This document shows positions 52,785 through 61,788 of a stretch of 64,000 nt of DNA, piece by piece. The DNA lies in contig NZ_ARQI01000129.1 in the NCBI RefSeq assembly GCF_000384655.1, positions 79,414 through 143,413 of the forward strand, given 5' to 3'. The stretch comes from Brachyspira innocens ATCC 29796 (GTDB lineage Bacteria; Spirochaetota; Brachyspiria; Brachyspirales; Brachyspiraceae). The notes beneath the pieces were generated by a model. It made no database searches. It was not told where the DNA came from and worked only from the letters and a program-made list of their open reading frames with translations. Position 1 is the first letter of the stretch. Each line of letters opens with the position of its first letter. A program made the position numbers and the translations under genes.

Positions 52785-55700
52785 TTACTGAGTTACTCTA
52801 GTAGCTTCAAATCCCATTGTACTACCTGGTGCTGCGACAGTAAAACCTGATGTAGAAGTTTTAATTGTATTATTATCTGATAATTCAACCCAACGATATT
52901 TAAACACTGTCCACTCTTCTTGATATTCATAAACTGCACTATTATTAATATAGGAATCATTATTATATCTAGCTAATATAAATGTTAAGGTTGAAGAACC
53001 ATCTTTTATTGTAAATTGAGTTCCATCATCATTAAATGTGTATAATACACTACCTTTTTCAAACTTGGCTCCCCTTACTCTATCTGGGAATATTGGCTCA
53101 GGATCTTTAAATGAAGCTTCGCCAACCTTTGTAGAAACAGAACCATCGAACTTATAAAGTATATCTGGGCTGCCTTGTATAGATACTTTTATATCTCCGC
53201 TTGCAGAAGTATATGTACCCATAGATTCAGTTTCTTCTTTAAGAGTATAATCTATCTGTTTTGTACCTCCATTCCATGTTTCCTCTTTATAAGTTAATTT
53301 CTGACCTGTAGGGTCAAATTCATAACTATAAAGTATCAAGCTCTTACCAGTAGGTTTTGTATAACCGTCAGGCAATTTAGATGTATCTGTATAAACATAT
53401 TCAGTAGTATCTCTAAACTTATAAGTTTTAGATTTTACATTATCTGTAAATTTAGGTGCAACATATACATGAGCTGTTATAGAACCATCTTGTATCTGTC
53501 CATCTACAACACCCTTATAATCAGACAATGTTATACTTACATCTGTACCGAACCATCCTCCTGTAGTATATTTACCTACATTACCACTATGAGACTCGTA
53601 GCTAAATGTATTATTTTTATTACCATCTACATAGAAATCAAAATAATCTCCGTTAGCACTGAATACATATTTTTTAGTGCCGTCATCTGTTGTATATGTT
53701 TTTCCAGCTACCCTTGACATAAACTCAAATGAGCTATCATCATAGTTTTTATAACCTACAATAACATTATCCATATATAATTCATTATCAGAATTTTTAA
53801 TAGTAAATGTTTTGTTTTGTTTAGGTGTCATCTGCTCATACTGTCCATTAAACTGCTTATCTATAGCTGTGTAGTTATAATACATGTTTGAACTTGTTTC
53901 TTTACCAGTCTGAGTATTAGTAACAACATGTGTTATATAGTTACCAGCTTTAGAGAATGTATAATAATTCATAAGAACAATATTCTCTTTATCTCTCATT
54001 CTATAAGTTTCACCAGCAACTACAGACATAAATCTGTCTACACTTTGACCGTCTTTACCTGTAATATAAGCGTCATATCCGTAAGCTGCAGAGTTAAGTA
54101 TATGGTTAGCATCAGCCAAAGCACCTGTTGACATCTGTATCATAGTGCCGTTAGCACCAAGTCTTAATGCCCAGTATTTGAATACCAATGCTCCGTCTTC
54201 TATATATGCAGCTTTAGTATAATCTGCTTGAGAACTTCCGTATTTATCAGTTATAGTATAAGTAGCTTTTTCACCACTTGGATAAGTATACGTAAGGTTT
54301 CCGCTTCCATCAAACTCATATTTATAACTACCGTCCATAGAGTAGTATGTAGTATTTACAACAACATCTAGGAAGTAAGGACCTTTATCTCTAAATCCAA
54401 GTTCTGCTGCAGGTTCATCATTTTTCCATAAATCTTCACCAGCATTTTCTAAAGTAAATGTATATTGTACGCCGTTAAGGCTGTATACTGCACTTTTACC
54501 ATTATCTTTTACTAAAGTATAAGTTACAGAAGTAGGATCTTTTTTAGCTGATTCTTCTGTATAAGTAATAGTCTTACCGTCTCCGCTGAATCTGTATTCA
54601 AATGTTGTTAAACTTTTTCCGTCACCAGGAGTACCTTCATAATCTCTGAATGCATATACTTTATTAGCAACTTCATCAGTAAAGAACTCTATTACAGATT
54701 CATCAACATTTAAATATCCAGGTCTAGAACTTACTCCGCTGCTTGATGTAAGACCAGGAGTATCTCCTGCACCTAATGACCAATATAATACACCGTCTTT
54801 TGTATCACCGTCATTAGCTATTCTCAAACCCCAATAAGCAAATGAACCAGATCTTTCTTCTTTATAGATTGCTCTGTCGCTTGCATCCTGCTGAACAAAT
54901 GCATAATATCTTACAAATTTTCCATTTTCATAATATTCTATAGTTTTACCATCTATAGTAAATTTATATGAATAGCTTTTATCTTTTGCATCAAATACTT
55001 TTCCTCTTACTCTGTATATAAACTCTGGACCTGGATCAACATAGTTTAATTCTGCATCCACATTATTAATACTGTCTCTTACTTTAGCATAACTGTCTAA
55101 TCCAGTAATTGTTATATCGCCGTACTGCAAGGAAGTAGCACCTGTAACTTTTGTAAATGTATATTTTTCATTGAATGTTTCACCATCATAGAAATGATCT
55201 TTTATTATTTGTACAGTTTTTCCATCATTAGAGAATATATAAGTATAAAGAGTTAAACCAGATCTTATAGAATAAGTTTTGCCTTTAAACTCATCTAATA
55301 TTGTTGCAGGATCTATATCTGCTACATTTACATAATAGTAAGGAGAAAGACCTGCACTTTCTTTATCTTCATAACCTGCTACAGCTCTTGTAGAGTCATG
55401 GATTTTTGGGAAAAATGCATTAGCATCAACTGCCATTTCTTCCTGATATTCTCTATATAAAGTTAATGTCATTGAATCATTAACCTCATCATAAGACATA
55501 AAACCTATAGGGTCATATTCATAGAAAGGTCTTTTATCACCATGAAGTTCTACTGCCTCAAAAGCTGTAGGATATGCCTGTCCCATAGTGCTTCCTGTTT
55601 TGGTTATTTTACCATAGGCAAATACCAATTTTGAGTATGTATCTACCGCTATCAAGTAGTTATTTAAAGGAACAACTACAGCCTTACCTACAAGTCTGTA

Positions 55701-56186
55701 GAATACAAATCTTTCCATTCTTTCAGATGTATTATAATCGCTTTCTGGAGCAACTAATGGGTTTTTAGCATCATACCTGTAAAAAGTAGCTGCTGTAATA
55801 TCATAGCCCTGTGCTTTATTAACTCCGTCTTTAGCGTTATATTTTTTCTCTGCTGTTGCTGCATCAGAAACTACCCACTGTGTACCATCTTTGAAAAATG
55901 AATACATTGGAACATTATTTCCATCAAAACTTGCAGCAAATAAAAAGTCCAATATTTTTTTACCGTCAAATTTATAGTCTATAGTATTCCATTCTCCTAC
56001 TTTAAAAGGATCTTGGTCAGCTGGAACATCAGAACTTCCTATACCTATATCTGAAGGAACTTCTTGTTCTGCTTCAGTCTGCGAATCATTTTTTCCATAA
56101 TAATATCTAGGGTTAAAGAAGTGTCCGCCGCAGGACATCATAAACATAGATATTATTACCAAAAATAACAAATAACTTTTTTTCAT
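52785..56186 (-). CDS. Giant surface lipoprotein of the HFxPxYYY family, member 3 (four repeat pairs)
   Basis: 1133 residues. Lipobox MSCG and GHFFNPRYYYGKNDS open the protein; the core domain runs to about 300 (DPFKVGEWNTIDYKF, YLIAVDTYSKLVFAYG, RPFYEYDPIGFM). After it follow eight units in A-B order: A at about 302 (KTYSIRSG), 509 (KVYAFRDYEG), 725 (ETYRMRDKEN) and 920 (KTYKFRDTTE); B at about 395 (KVFDAKDKSYSYKF), 612 (TTYYSMDGSYKYEF), 829 (KTYTTDDGTKKYVF) and 1040 (AKFEKGSVLYTF). Each unit contains a Y-x-F-x-x-(D/N)-G-x-x strand-turn. The units are divergent, so the expansion is old. It probably forms a long beta-rich rod on the surface. Function and partners unknown. Confidence 0.85.
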   Translation of the reverse strand: MKKSYLLFLVIISMFMMSCGGHFFNPRYYYGKNDSQTEAEQEVPSDIGIGSSDVPADQDPFKVGEWNTIDYKFDGKKILDFLFAASFDGNNVPMYSFFKDGTQWVVSDAATAEKKYNAKDGVNKAQGYDITAATFYRYDAKNPLVAPESDYNTSERMERFVFYRLVGKAVVVPLNNYLIAVDTYSKLVFAYGKITKTGSTMGQAYPTAFEAVELHGDKRPFYEYDPIGFMSYDEVNDSMTLTLYREYQEEMAVDANAFFPKIHDSTRAVAGYEDKESAGLSPYYYVNVADIDPATILDEFKGKTYSIRSGLTLYTYIFSNDGKTVQIIKDHFYDGETFNEKYTFTKVTGATSLQYGDITITGLDSYAKVRDSINNVDAELNYVDPGPEFIYRVRGKVFDAKDKSYSYKFTIDGKTIEYYENGKFVRYYAFVQQDASDRAIYKEERSGSFAYWGLRIANDGDTKDGVLYWSLGAGDTPGLTSSSGVSSRPGYLNVDESVIEFFTDEVANKVYAFRDYEGTPGDGKSLTTFEYRFSGDGKTITYTEESAKKDPTSVTYTLVKDNGKSAVYSLNGVQYTFTLENAGEDLWKNDEPAAELGFRDKGPYFLDVVVNTTYYSMDGSYKYEFDGSGNLTYTYPSGEKATYTITDKYGSSQADYTKAAYIEDGALVFKYWALRLGANGTMIQMSTGALADANHILNSAAYGYDAYITGKDGQSVDRFMSVVAGETYRMRDKENIVLMNYYTFSKAGNYITHVVTNTQTGKETSSNMYYNYTAIDKQFNGQYEQMTPKQNKTFTIKNSDNELYMDNVIVGYKNYDDSSFEFMSRVAGKTYTTDDGTKKYVFSANGDYFDFYVDGNKNNTFSYESHSGNVGKYTTGGWFGTDVSITLSDYKGVVDGQIQDGSITAHVYVAPKFTDNVKSKTYKFRDTTEYVYTDTSKLPDGYTKPTGKSLILYSYEFDPTGQKLTYKEETWNGGTKQIDYTLKEETESMGTYTSASGDIKVSIQGSPDILYKFDGSVSTKVGEASFKDPEPIFPDRVRGAKFEKGSVLYTFNDDGTQFTIKDGSSTLTFILARYNNDSYINNSAVYEYQEEWTVFKYRWVELSDNNTIKTSTSGFTVAAPGSTMGFEATRVTQ

Positions 56187-56212
56187 ATCATTTCCTCAAT
56201 TGTTGTAAATAA

Positions 56213-57025
56213 TTATCCTTTAAATGCTAGGCCTAAAGTAAGACCAAAATCTAATGAGTTTATATAATAAGATTTTAAAGGTGTATCCATAGTAAAATTA
56301 GGAGCTGCCGCCTTCATAAGTGTAAATAAAGAATCAGGCATAGTAATATATTTAGGAGAATATACGTTAAATCTTGTATAAGCACCTAATATAACTTCAA
56401 CTCTGTCATTTACAGGCTGATTATATTCTATCATAAACTTTATACTAAACATTACTGGGTTCATATTTTTAATCATAAAGTCAGTAACAATTATCTCTCC
56501 TATTTCAGGGAAACCTGGAATATCAGATCTGTCAAAATAAGCTAAATATTCTGGAGATAAGTCAGCTATTAATTTACCTCCTATATGAAGTCCTAATGCT
56601 AATCTGCTGTTTAGGAAATAAGCTTTAGTACCCACTCCGAAACTTATTACTGGAGCATAAGAAACATTAATATAAGCATTAGCTGTTTTACCATCTATAG
56701 TATTACCAGCTATTTGTCCTGCAAATCCGTTTCCTACACCTAAAGAACCAAATACACTCATACCGCTGAATTTAGCAGGATCCATTCCATTAAACCATCT
56801 TTCTGAACCAAACAAATAACCAAGCTCTGCCTCTCCGTCCATAGTGTATCCTACAGAACCTTTCATATATGCAGCACCGATTTTATTTAAATCGTCCTTA
56901 CTTATTGAAGGCATGGTTGCTGTACCATTAAAATTGGCTTTTAATGCCCATATAAAACCTTCGTCAAAACCATACGCCGCTGAAAAACTAACTAACATTA
57001 AGATATAAATAAATATTTTTTTCAT
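56213..57025 (-). CDS. Outer-membrane beta-barrel-type protein
   Basis: 270 residues, GGGAGAA before the ATG. Cleavable signal peptide (MKKIFIYILMLVSFSAAYG). The rest alternates amphipathic strands and turns with many Gly, Tyr and Phe (GSVGYTMDGEAELGYLFG, SLGVGNGFAGQIAGN, GVGTKAYFLNSRLALGLHIG, GAYTRFNVYSPKYI) and ends SLDFGLTLGLAFKG. This is a barrel pattern of about 10-12 strands, seen in many Brachyspira exported proteins. It precedes the giant lipoprotein gene by 26 bases, so the pair may be co-expressed as membrane anchor and surface rod. No known family name can be given. Confidence 0.75.
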   Translation of the reverse strand: MKKIFIYILMLVSFSAAYGFDEGFIWALKANFNGTATMPSISKDDLNKIGAAYMKGSVGYTMDGEAELGYLFGSERWFNGMDPAKFSGMSVFGSLGVGNGFAGQIAGNTIDGKTANAYINVSYAPVISFGVGTKAYFLNSRLALGLHIGGKLIADLSPEYLAYFDRSDIPGFPEIGEIIVTDFMIKNMNPVMFSIKFMIEYNQPVNDRVEVILGAYTRFNVYSPKYITMPDSLFTLMKAAAPNFTMDTPLKSYYINSLDFGLTLGLAFKG

Positions 57026-57276
57026 GATAATTTTCTCCCACTAATAAAAATCGACAAATTATAAAAAATGTTTATATGCACATTCTACTATTTATTTTTT
57101 CTAAGTAAATACTAATTTTACATAAATTTACAACAAATTTATAGTTATGTTTATTGATATATACTATAATCATACATTTTATACAAATATTGGCGACATT
57201 TTTATTATTGTGTATTGTTTTTTATAGACATTTTAGAGATAATGTTTATTTTATTATAGTTAATTCATACTATTTT

Positions 57277-58275
57277 TTATGGAAGCGTATTTCTTATATT
57301 ATCCTTATACTCTCTGATTGTTTTGTAAGGCGTTTTTAATTGAAAGTTCACTATGTTACTATACCAATTAACATAATCAAATCTGCTAACCTCAGACATT
57401 ATAGAATGTATATCTTCGCTGACATCATATTTTGGAAACATCATTCCTATAGTTTGAATAACATAATAAGAAAACATATTTTTTATTGTTTCATAGTCGG
57501 CATCAGACTGAAGAAAAGTATATGTGCTTATAACAGCTATAGATTTACAAGGTCTTACATTATTATTTTCAAGTACAAGCCTATCTACAAAACCGCCGTC
57601 TGATATAGATTTTGCACTCATTGATAAATAATTGGCAGTTAATGGCATATTCACTATCACTATAGAAGAATCTTTAAACTCAGAGGCAATTATTCTCCAA
57701 TATAATGCCGTATAGAGCATAAATTTATTACCATCTAATAACTGAGCCCTCTTTTTTACAGGCATATTCCAAACATTAAGTATGCTTTGTACGTATGATG
57801 GTGCTATATTTTTAGCTATGATATTTAAAGGAGTATCATATTCATATCCGAATAATTTTTTTATATTAGCCTTAGTCTCATTAGAAAGCGAATATAATAT
57901 ATCATTTTCTAATTCCTGATAATTTATATTTTTTATATCTATAAAATCTCTTTTAAATATATCAGCATTATTGTTTATAAATTTTCTATTGGCTCTATAA
58001 AATTCATCATCTGTAATTCCGTCTTTAAGATTATATTTTATATTATATCCTAAAATATCGTATGTAAGTTTCGATAAGTCATCATCGAAAATATCAAGAA
58101 AATCTCTAGGTGAAAATGAGTTTATTGCATCATCTTCTATATAGGTTATATTTACAGTATAAGTTTTTTCTTTATTAAGAGGTTCTGTACTATTTTGACA
58201 TGATAAAAAGAGTAATAAGAACAAAAATATAAAAAACAAATATATAATATTAAATGTATTATTGAGGTATTTCAC
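57277..58275 (-). CDS. Lipoprotein of unknown function behind lptA
   Basis: 332 residues, GTG start at 58275 overlapping the lptA-like gene by 17 bases. The N-terminus has a long hydrophobic run and a lipobox LSCQ (Cys about 26). The mature part is acidic and helical, with blocks YRANRKFINNNADIF, KKRAQLLDGNKFMLYTALYW, and SRFDYVNWYSNIVNFQLKTP near the end. No family is recognised. Its tight coupling to kdsC-lptC-lptA suggests a role in lipooligosaccharide transport or envelope assembly; lptB, often found in this place, is absent. Confidence 0.7.
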   Translation of the reverse strand: MKYLNNTFNIIYLFFIFLFLLLFLSCQNSTEPLNKEKTYTVNITYIEDDAINSFSPRDFLDIFDDDLSKLTYDILGYNIKYNLKDGITDDEFYRANRKFINNNADIFKRDFIDIKNINYQELENDILYSLSNETKANIKKLFGYEYDTPLNIIAKNIAPSYVQSILNVWNMPVKKRAQLLDGNKFMLYTALYWRIIASEFKDSSIVIVNMPLTANYLSMSAKSISDGGFVDRLVLENNNVRPCKSIAVISTYTFLQSDADYETIKNMFSYYVIQTIGMMFPKYDVSEDIHSIMSEVSRFDYVNWYSNIVNFQLKTPYKTIREYKDNIRNTLP

Positions 58276-59602
58276 CGCTCACACCCATAGCTTCAACTTT
58301 TTGAGTATTTATGTAATATTTTATTTCTCTTGCCCTTACAACACTTTCCTTTTGTTTTAAGTATGGATTCTCACCCCAAAGTCTTAAATATTTCTGCTTA
58401 TCAAAGTAAGTAGCCCAAGCACTTTGTGAGTTCATATCTTTTCCTTCTACATATACATTTCCATTAGCACGCAGTTTTTCTTCATCATTAAACATCTGCA
58501 TAGTAACTGATGTAATTTTAATACTTCTATTTTCAACATAGGCCTTAGGACTGCCGCTTACCGTTGCAACTTTAGTATCTGGGTCTAAATGCAGCAAATC
58601 ACCTTCCAATGATAAGTTGGCATCATAATCAACCATCACAACATCATTGTGAAATATTACATCTTTAAACTCAGCATCTTTTTTATATTCTATCCACTCT
58701 CCAAAAGCTATAATTCCCCTATCTGGAATTCTTACAGAAGGCTCTTCATACATATACACATGTTCATTATCTATTTCATACTCAATATATCCGCCTTTAA
58801 GTATCATATTCTCCTCATAAAAAAATGCTGTAACATTACCATAAGCATATAAAGTACGTGTGTTATTATCTTTTCCGCCGTATTCATTTAGAAATAATCT
58901 GTCTGCTACTATAATATTATAATTACTAACATTACTCTTTTTTTTATTTGTTTCTGATGTATTTATATAATTATTAGTTTGAAGAACATATATCTTTCCT
59001 CTGCCCATAACATTAGCTGTAGCAGTTTTTGCATTATATTCCAGTATTTCGCCTTCAAGCCTATCAGCTCCCTGATAAAGTCGAGGATTTCCAGTTAATA
59101 CAGCCGTTTCTTTATCCATATCATAAACCAAGTTATCAGCATAGCCGTCTGTTTTTCTTTTGCTTTCACTGTCAATATGTGTTAAATGAACATTACTTAT
59201 AGCTTTGGCAATAGGAGTATTAAAATCTCTCTCCATAAAAGAACTTTTTATAGTCATATTATTTGTAGGCGATCTTAATACTGGATTATTTTTTACATAT
59301 GCATATCTTGTTTTTCCATTATAGCTTGCATATCCGCCTGTTATTGTAGAGCCGTTTGTTTTACTCAAAAGCCTAACACCACCGCTGAATGTTGCTAATT
59401 CTGTTTCCTGATAGAATGTCATAATATGGCTTGTAATAATAGCTGATGAATCCTCCATTTTAGCATTGCCAGTATATTGGAAAACTTTTGTTTTATTATT
59501 AAATGTAAACTTATCCGCACTTCTTCTTGACTGAGCATTTAAATATAATACTGATAAAAACAGTATAAAAATAGTGAAAACTAATCTATTTTTATTCAGC
59601 AA
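58259..59602 (-). CDS. lptA: LptA/OstA-like LPS transport protein
   Basis: 447 residues; the TTG start at 59602 is supported by AGGAG 6 bases before and by the resulting signal peptide (FTIFILFLSVLYLNAQ). The mature protein has repeated OstA strands: KVFQYTGNAKMEDSSAIITS, GGVRLLSKTNGSTITGGYA, ADRLEGEILEYNAKTATANV, LEGDLLHLDPDTKVATVSGS and ANGNVYVEGKDMN. It is more than twice the length of enterobacterial LptA, as if two or three OstA domains were joined, and could span the periplasm. It follows lptC with an 11-base overlap. Confidence 0.82.
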   Translation of the reverse strand: MLNKNRLVFTIFILFLSVLYLNAQSRRSADKFTFNNKTKVFQYTGNAKMEDSSAIITSHIMTFYQETELATFSGGVRLLSKTNGSTITGGYASYNGKTRYAYVKNNPVLRSPTNNMTIKSSFMERDFNTPIAKAISNVHLTHIDSESKRKTDGYADNLVYDMDKETAVLTGNPRLYQGADRLEGEILEYNAKTATANVMGRGKIYVLQTNNYINTSETNKKKSNVSNYNIIVADRLFLNEYGGKDNNTRTLYAYGNVTAFFYEENMILKGGYIEYEIDNEHVYMYEEPSVRIPDRGIIAFGEWIEYKKDAEFKDVIFHNDVVMVDYDANLSLEGDLLHLDPDTKVATVSGSPKAYVENRSIKITSVTMQMFNDEEKLRANGNVYVEGKDMNSQSAWATYFDKQKYLRLWGENPYLKQKESVVRAREIKYYINTQKVEAMGVSGEIPQ

Positions 59603-60155
59603 CAGGAACTCCTATAGCATCGCCTTCATCAACTTCATTATATATTGTAATATGTTCAAGCCCCATATCCGCTTCCATGCTACTTCCAGTAAGCCAGCTT
59701 CCGTCTTCCTGTTCTACACGTATAGGAACAGGACTTTTTACTTTCTGTTTATCATTATCCCACTGCAAATATTCTGTATAAAGTATTGTATTATTTGAAG
59801 ATTTGGCAATAACATTTGTATATATTTCTGTATATAATGTATCCTGATTTACTTTTACAAACTCCCCTGATATACTTGCTGCTACAGTATGATTAGAATC
59901 ATATGTATATGTTCTGCTTTCATAAAGCTCTATAAGTTTTTTCTTATTATAGAATTTAGCATTAGTTGCAAAAGAGTCCAACTGTTTAAAATTTGTATCA
60001 TAACTCTCTCTTCTAAAGCCATAAAACTCCATATCAGGAGGAGGAACAAAATCATCTTTTTGTTCAAATTCTTTACCAAGATCTTTAAAATTTGTGCAGG
60101 AAACACATAATAACAGCAGTAATATAAAAAAACTAAAACTGTTTAATAACTTCAT
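59592..60155 (-). CDS. lptC: LptC-like lipoprotein
   Basis: 187 residues with a lipobox VSCT (Cys about 20), unlike the membrane-anchored LptC of E. coli. FKQLDSFATNAKFYNKKKLI and YTEYLQWDNDKQKVKSPVPI fit the LptC pattern (Y..E.L.W......S..PV) and precede EADMGLEHITIYNEVDEG. LptC receives LPS from the inner-membrane ABC complex and passes it to LptA. It starts 23 bases inside kdsC and overlaps lptA by 11 bases. Confidence 0.82.
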   Translation of the reverse strand: MKLLNSFSFFILLLLLCVSCTNFKDLGKEFEQKDDFVPPPDMEFYGFRRESYDTNFKQLDSFATNAKFYNKKKLIELYESRTYTYDSNHTVAASISGEFVKVNQDTLYTEIYTNVIAKSSNNTILYTEYLQWDNDKQKVKSPVPIRVEQEDGSWLTGSSMEADMGLEHITIYNEVDEGDAIGVPVAE

Positions 60156-60684
60156 TATAAATACCTTTAGCTTTGAGTATCATATCTATAACAACTCTCA
60201 CAGCACCATATCCGCCCCTTTTATTAACGATTATATCAGCCGCTTTTTTAGCTTCATCTACAGCATCTTTCGGGGCAAAAGATATACCTGCATATTTCAT
60301 AACCTTAATATCTATCAAATCATCACCAATATATGACACCTCTTCTTTTTTTAAACCATATTTTTCAATTAAAGTTAAAATAACAGGCATTTTCTCTTCT
60401 TTACCCAGTATTAAATCTTCAAAGCCATGACGACTAAACTTATCAAATCTAGCCTTTATAGCATTAGAACTGCTTCCAGAAATAACAGCTATTTTTATGC
60501 CCGATTTTAAAGCCATCACTATACCCATTCCGTCCTGAGTATGAAAAAACTTACTTTCCACTCCGTTATCATCAAATATAAGCCTTCCATCTGTCATAAC
60601 GCCGTCTGTATCTGAGACTAGGAGTTTTATTTTTTTTAGCTTTTTAATATTAAAAAAATATGATATATAATCTCTGAATGTCAT
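60133..60684 (-). CDS. kdsC: 3-deoxy-manno-octulosonate-8-phosphate phosphatase (KdsC)
   Basis: 183 residues, HAD superfamily C0 type, no cap domain. Motif I LLVSDTDGVMTDGRLIF (Asp-x-Asp), GMGIVMALKSGIKIAVISGS (motif II), lysine in GKEEKMPV, and SYIGDDLIDIKVMKYAGISF (motif IV). DxD reads DTD instead of the usual DVD. It removes phosphate from KDO-8-P. Being first in kdsC-lptC-lptA, an arrangement also known from proteobacteria, supports the KDO role over related sialic-acid phosphatases. Confidence 0.88.
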   Translation of the reverse strand: MTFRDYISYFFNIKKLKKIKLLVSDTDGVMTDGRLIFDDNGVESKFFHTQDGMGIVMALKSGIKIAVISGSSSNAIKARFDKFSRHGFEDLILGKEEKMPVILTLIEKYGLKKEEVSYIGDDLIDIKVMKYAGISFAPKDAVDEAKKAADIIVNKRGGYGAVRVVIDMILKAKGIYNEVIKQF

Positions 60685-60726
60685 TTTAGAAAATCTTTTT
60701 TTAATTAAGAATTAGGATAAACAATT

Positions 60727-60799
60727 TGGGGCTTACAGGACTCGAACCTGCCCACACGGTTTAGGAAACCATTGCTCTATCCTGATGAGCTAAAGCCCC
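60727..60799 (-). tRNA. tRNA-Arg (CCU)
   Basis: Minus-strand cloverleaf of 73 bases: acceptor GGGGCTT/AAGCCCC, anticodon stem ATGGT/ACCGT with loop TTCCTAA (anticodon CCT), T-arm GCAGGTTCGAGTCCTGT. Confidence 0.93.
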
Positions 60800-60831
60800 C
60801 TATCATAAAGAAGCTATTCGTATTAACAAAT

Positions 60832-60914
60832 CGGAGAGTGTGGGACTCGAACCCACATGGGTGTTAGCCCGGCGGTTTTCAAGACCGCTGCTCTACCAAT
60901 TGAACGAACTCTCC
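60832..60914 (-). tRNA. tRNA-Ser (UGA)
   Basis: Minus-strand 83-base tRNA with a long variable arm (CGGGCTAACACCCATG region): acceptor GGAGAGT/ACTCTCC, anticodon stem GCGGT/ACCGC with loop CTTGAAA (anticodon TGA), T-loop GTTCGAGT, discriminator G. Confidence 0.93.
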
Positions 60915-60978
60915 AAATAAATATGCTATACATTATAACATATATAAAATTTATTTCAAGTCTTTTTATAATTAAAAA

Positions 60979-61722
60979 TCATTTAAAAAATGCTCGTCTG
61001 AAATAAAGACCATGTGCTGGGGCTGTTACAAACGCCTCTGTTCTGTTTTCGCTTTTTAATATATCCTCTATAAAATTTACAGGCATATTTTTTTTCTGAC
61101 CTTCTACCAAAGTACCTACTATAATCCTTACCATGTTGTGTAAAAAAGCATTGCCTCTAATAATAAAATATATAGTATCTCCTTTTCTTACAGCATTCAC
61201 TCTTTCTAAATATCTAAACTTACTGTCATTTTCATCTTCTGTAGAACAAAATGATGTAAAATTATGCTCGCCTATCAAATATTTAGCATATTCATTAATA
61301 AGTTTTTCATCTATAATATTTTTTCTGTAAAACCAAGCATACCTCTCATAAAATGGAAAAGATGTACTGCTGTTATGAACTATATATAAATACTCTCTGA
61401 AAGTTGCTGAAGCTCTAGCATTAAAATTATCGTCCATTTCTTCGGCTTTTATTATTCTTACATCTCTGTCTAAACATGAATTCAAAGCTATATGCACTTT
61501 ATTAATAGGTACAAGCATTTTTGGAACTCGAAAATTAGCAACCTGTCCTAAAGCATGCACACCAGCATCAGTTCTGCCGCAGCCGTATATTGTAATTTTC
61601 TCTCCATATATTTTTTGAACAGCTTTATATATTTCTCCCTGTACTGTTCTTAAATTAGGTTGTATCTGCCAGCCATAAAAATCTGTACCGTCATATTGTA
61701 TTGTTATCTTTATATTGTTCAT
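60979..61722 (-). CDS. truA: tRNA pseudouridine synthase A
   Basis: 247 residues. IQYDGTDFYGWQIQPNLRTV opens the protein; CGRTDAGVHALGQVANF carries the catalytic Asp; ATFREYLYIVHN, SFCSTEDEND and GNAFLHNMVRIIVGTLVEGQ follow in the standard order. TruA modifies U38-40 in tRNA anticodon stems. The ATG at 61722 is preferred over the TTG three codons upstream, because TruA proteins usually begin a few residues before the IQYDG strand. It lies next to the tRNA-Arg/tRNA-Ser genes. Confidence 0.94.
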   Translation of the reverse strand: MNNIKITIQYDGTDFYGWQIQPNLRTVQGEIYKAVQKIYGEKITIYGCGRTDAGVHALGQVANFRVPKMLVPINKVHIALNSCLDRDVRIIKAEEMDDNFNARASATFREYLYIVHNSSTSFPFYERYAWFYRKNIIDEKLINEYAKYLIGEHNFTSFCSTEDENDSKFRYLERVNAVRKGDTIYFIIRGNAFLHNMVRIIVGTLVEGQKKNMPVNFIEDILKSENRTEAFVTAPAHGLYFRRAFFK

Positions 61723-61735
61723 AAATATCAAAATA

Positions 61736-61767
61736 AAAAGCCCATATAATACTTTATACAGGCTTTT
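61736..61767 (-). terminator. Terminator of the TrpX-like gene
   Basis: AAAAGCCCATATAA/TTATACAGGCTTTT (with wobble pairs), T-run on the minus strand, 22 bases after the stop codon. Confidence 0.75.
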
Positions 61768-61788
61768 TTATATAAAAAATTAAATATA

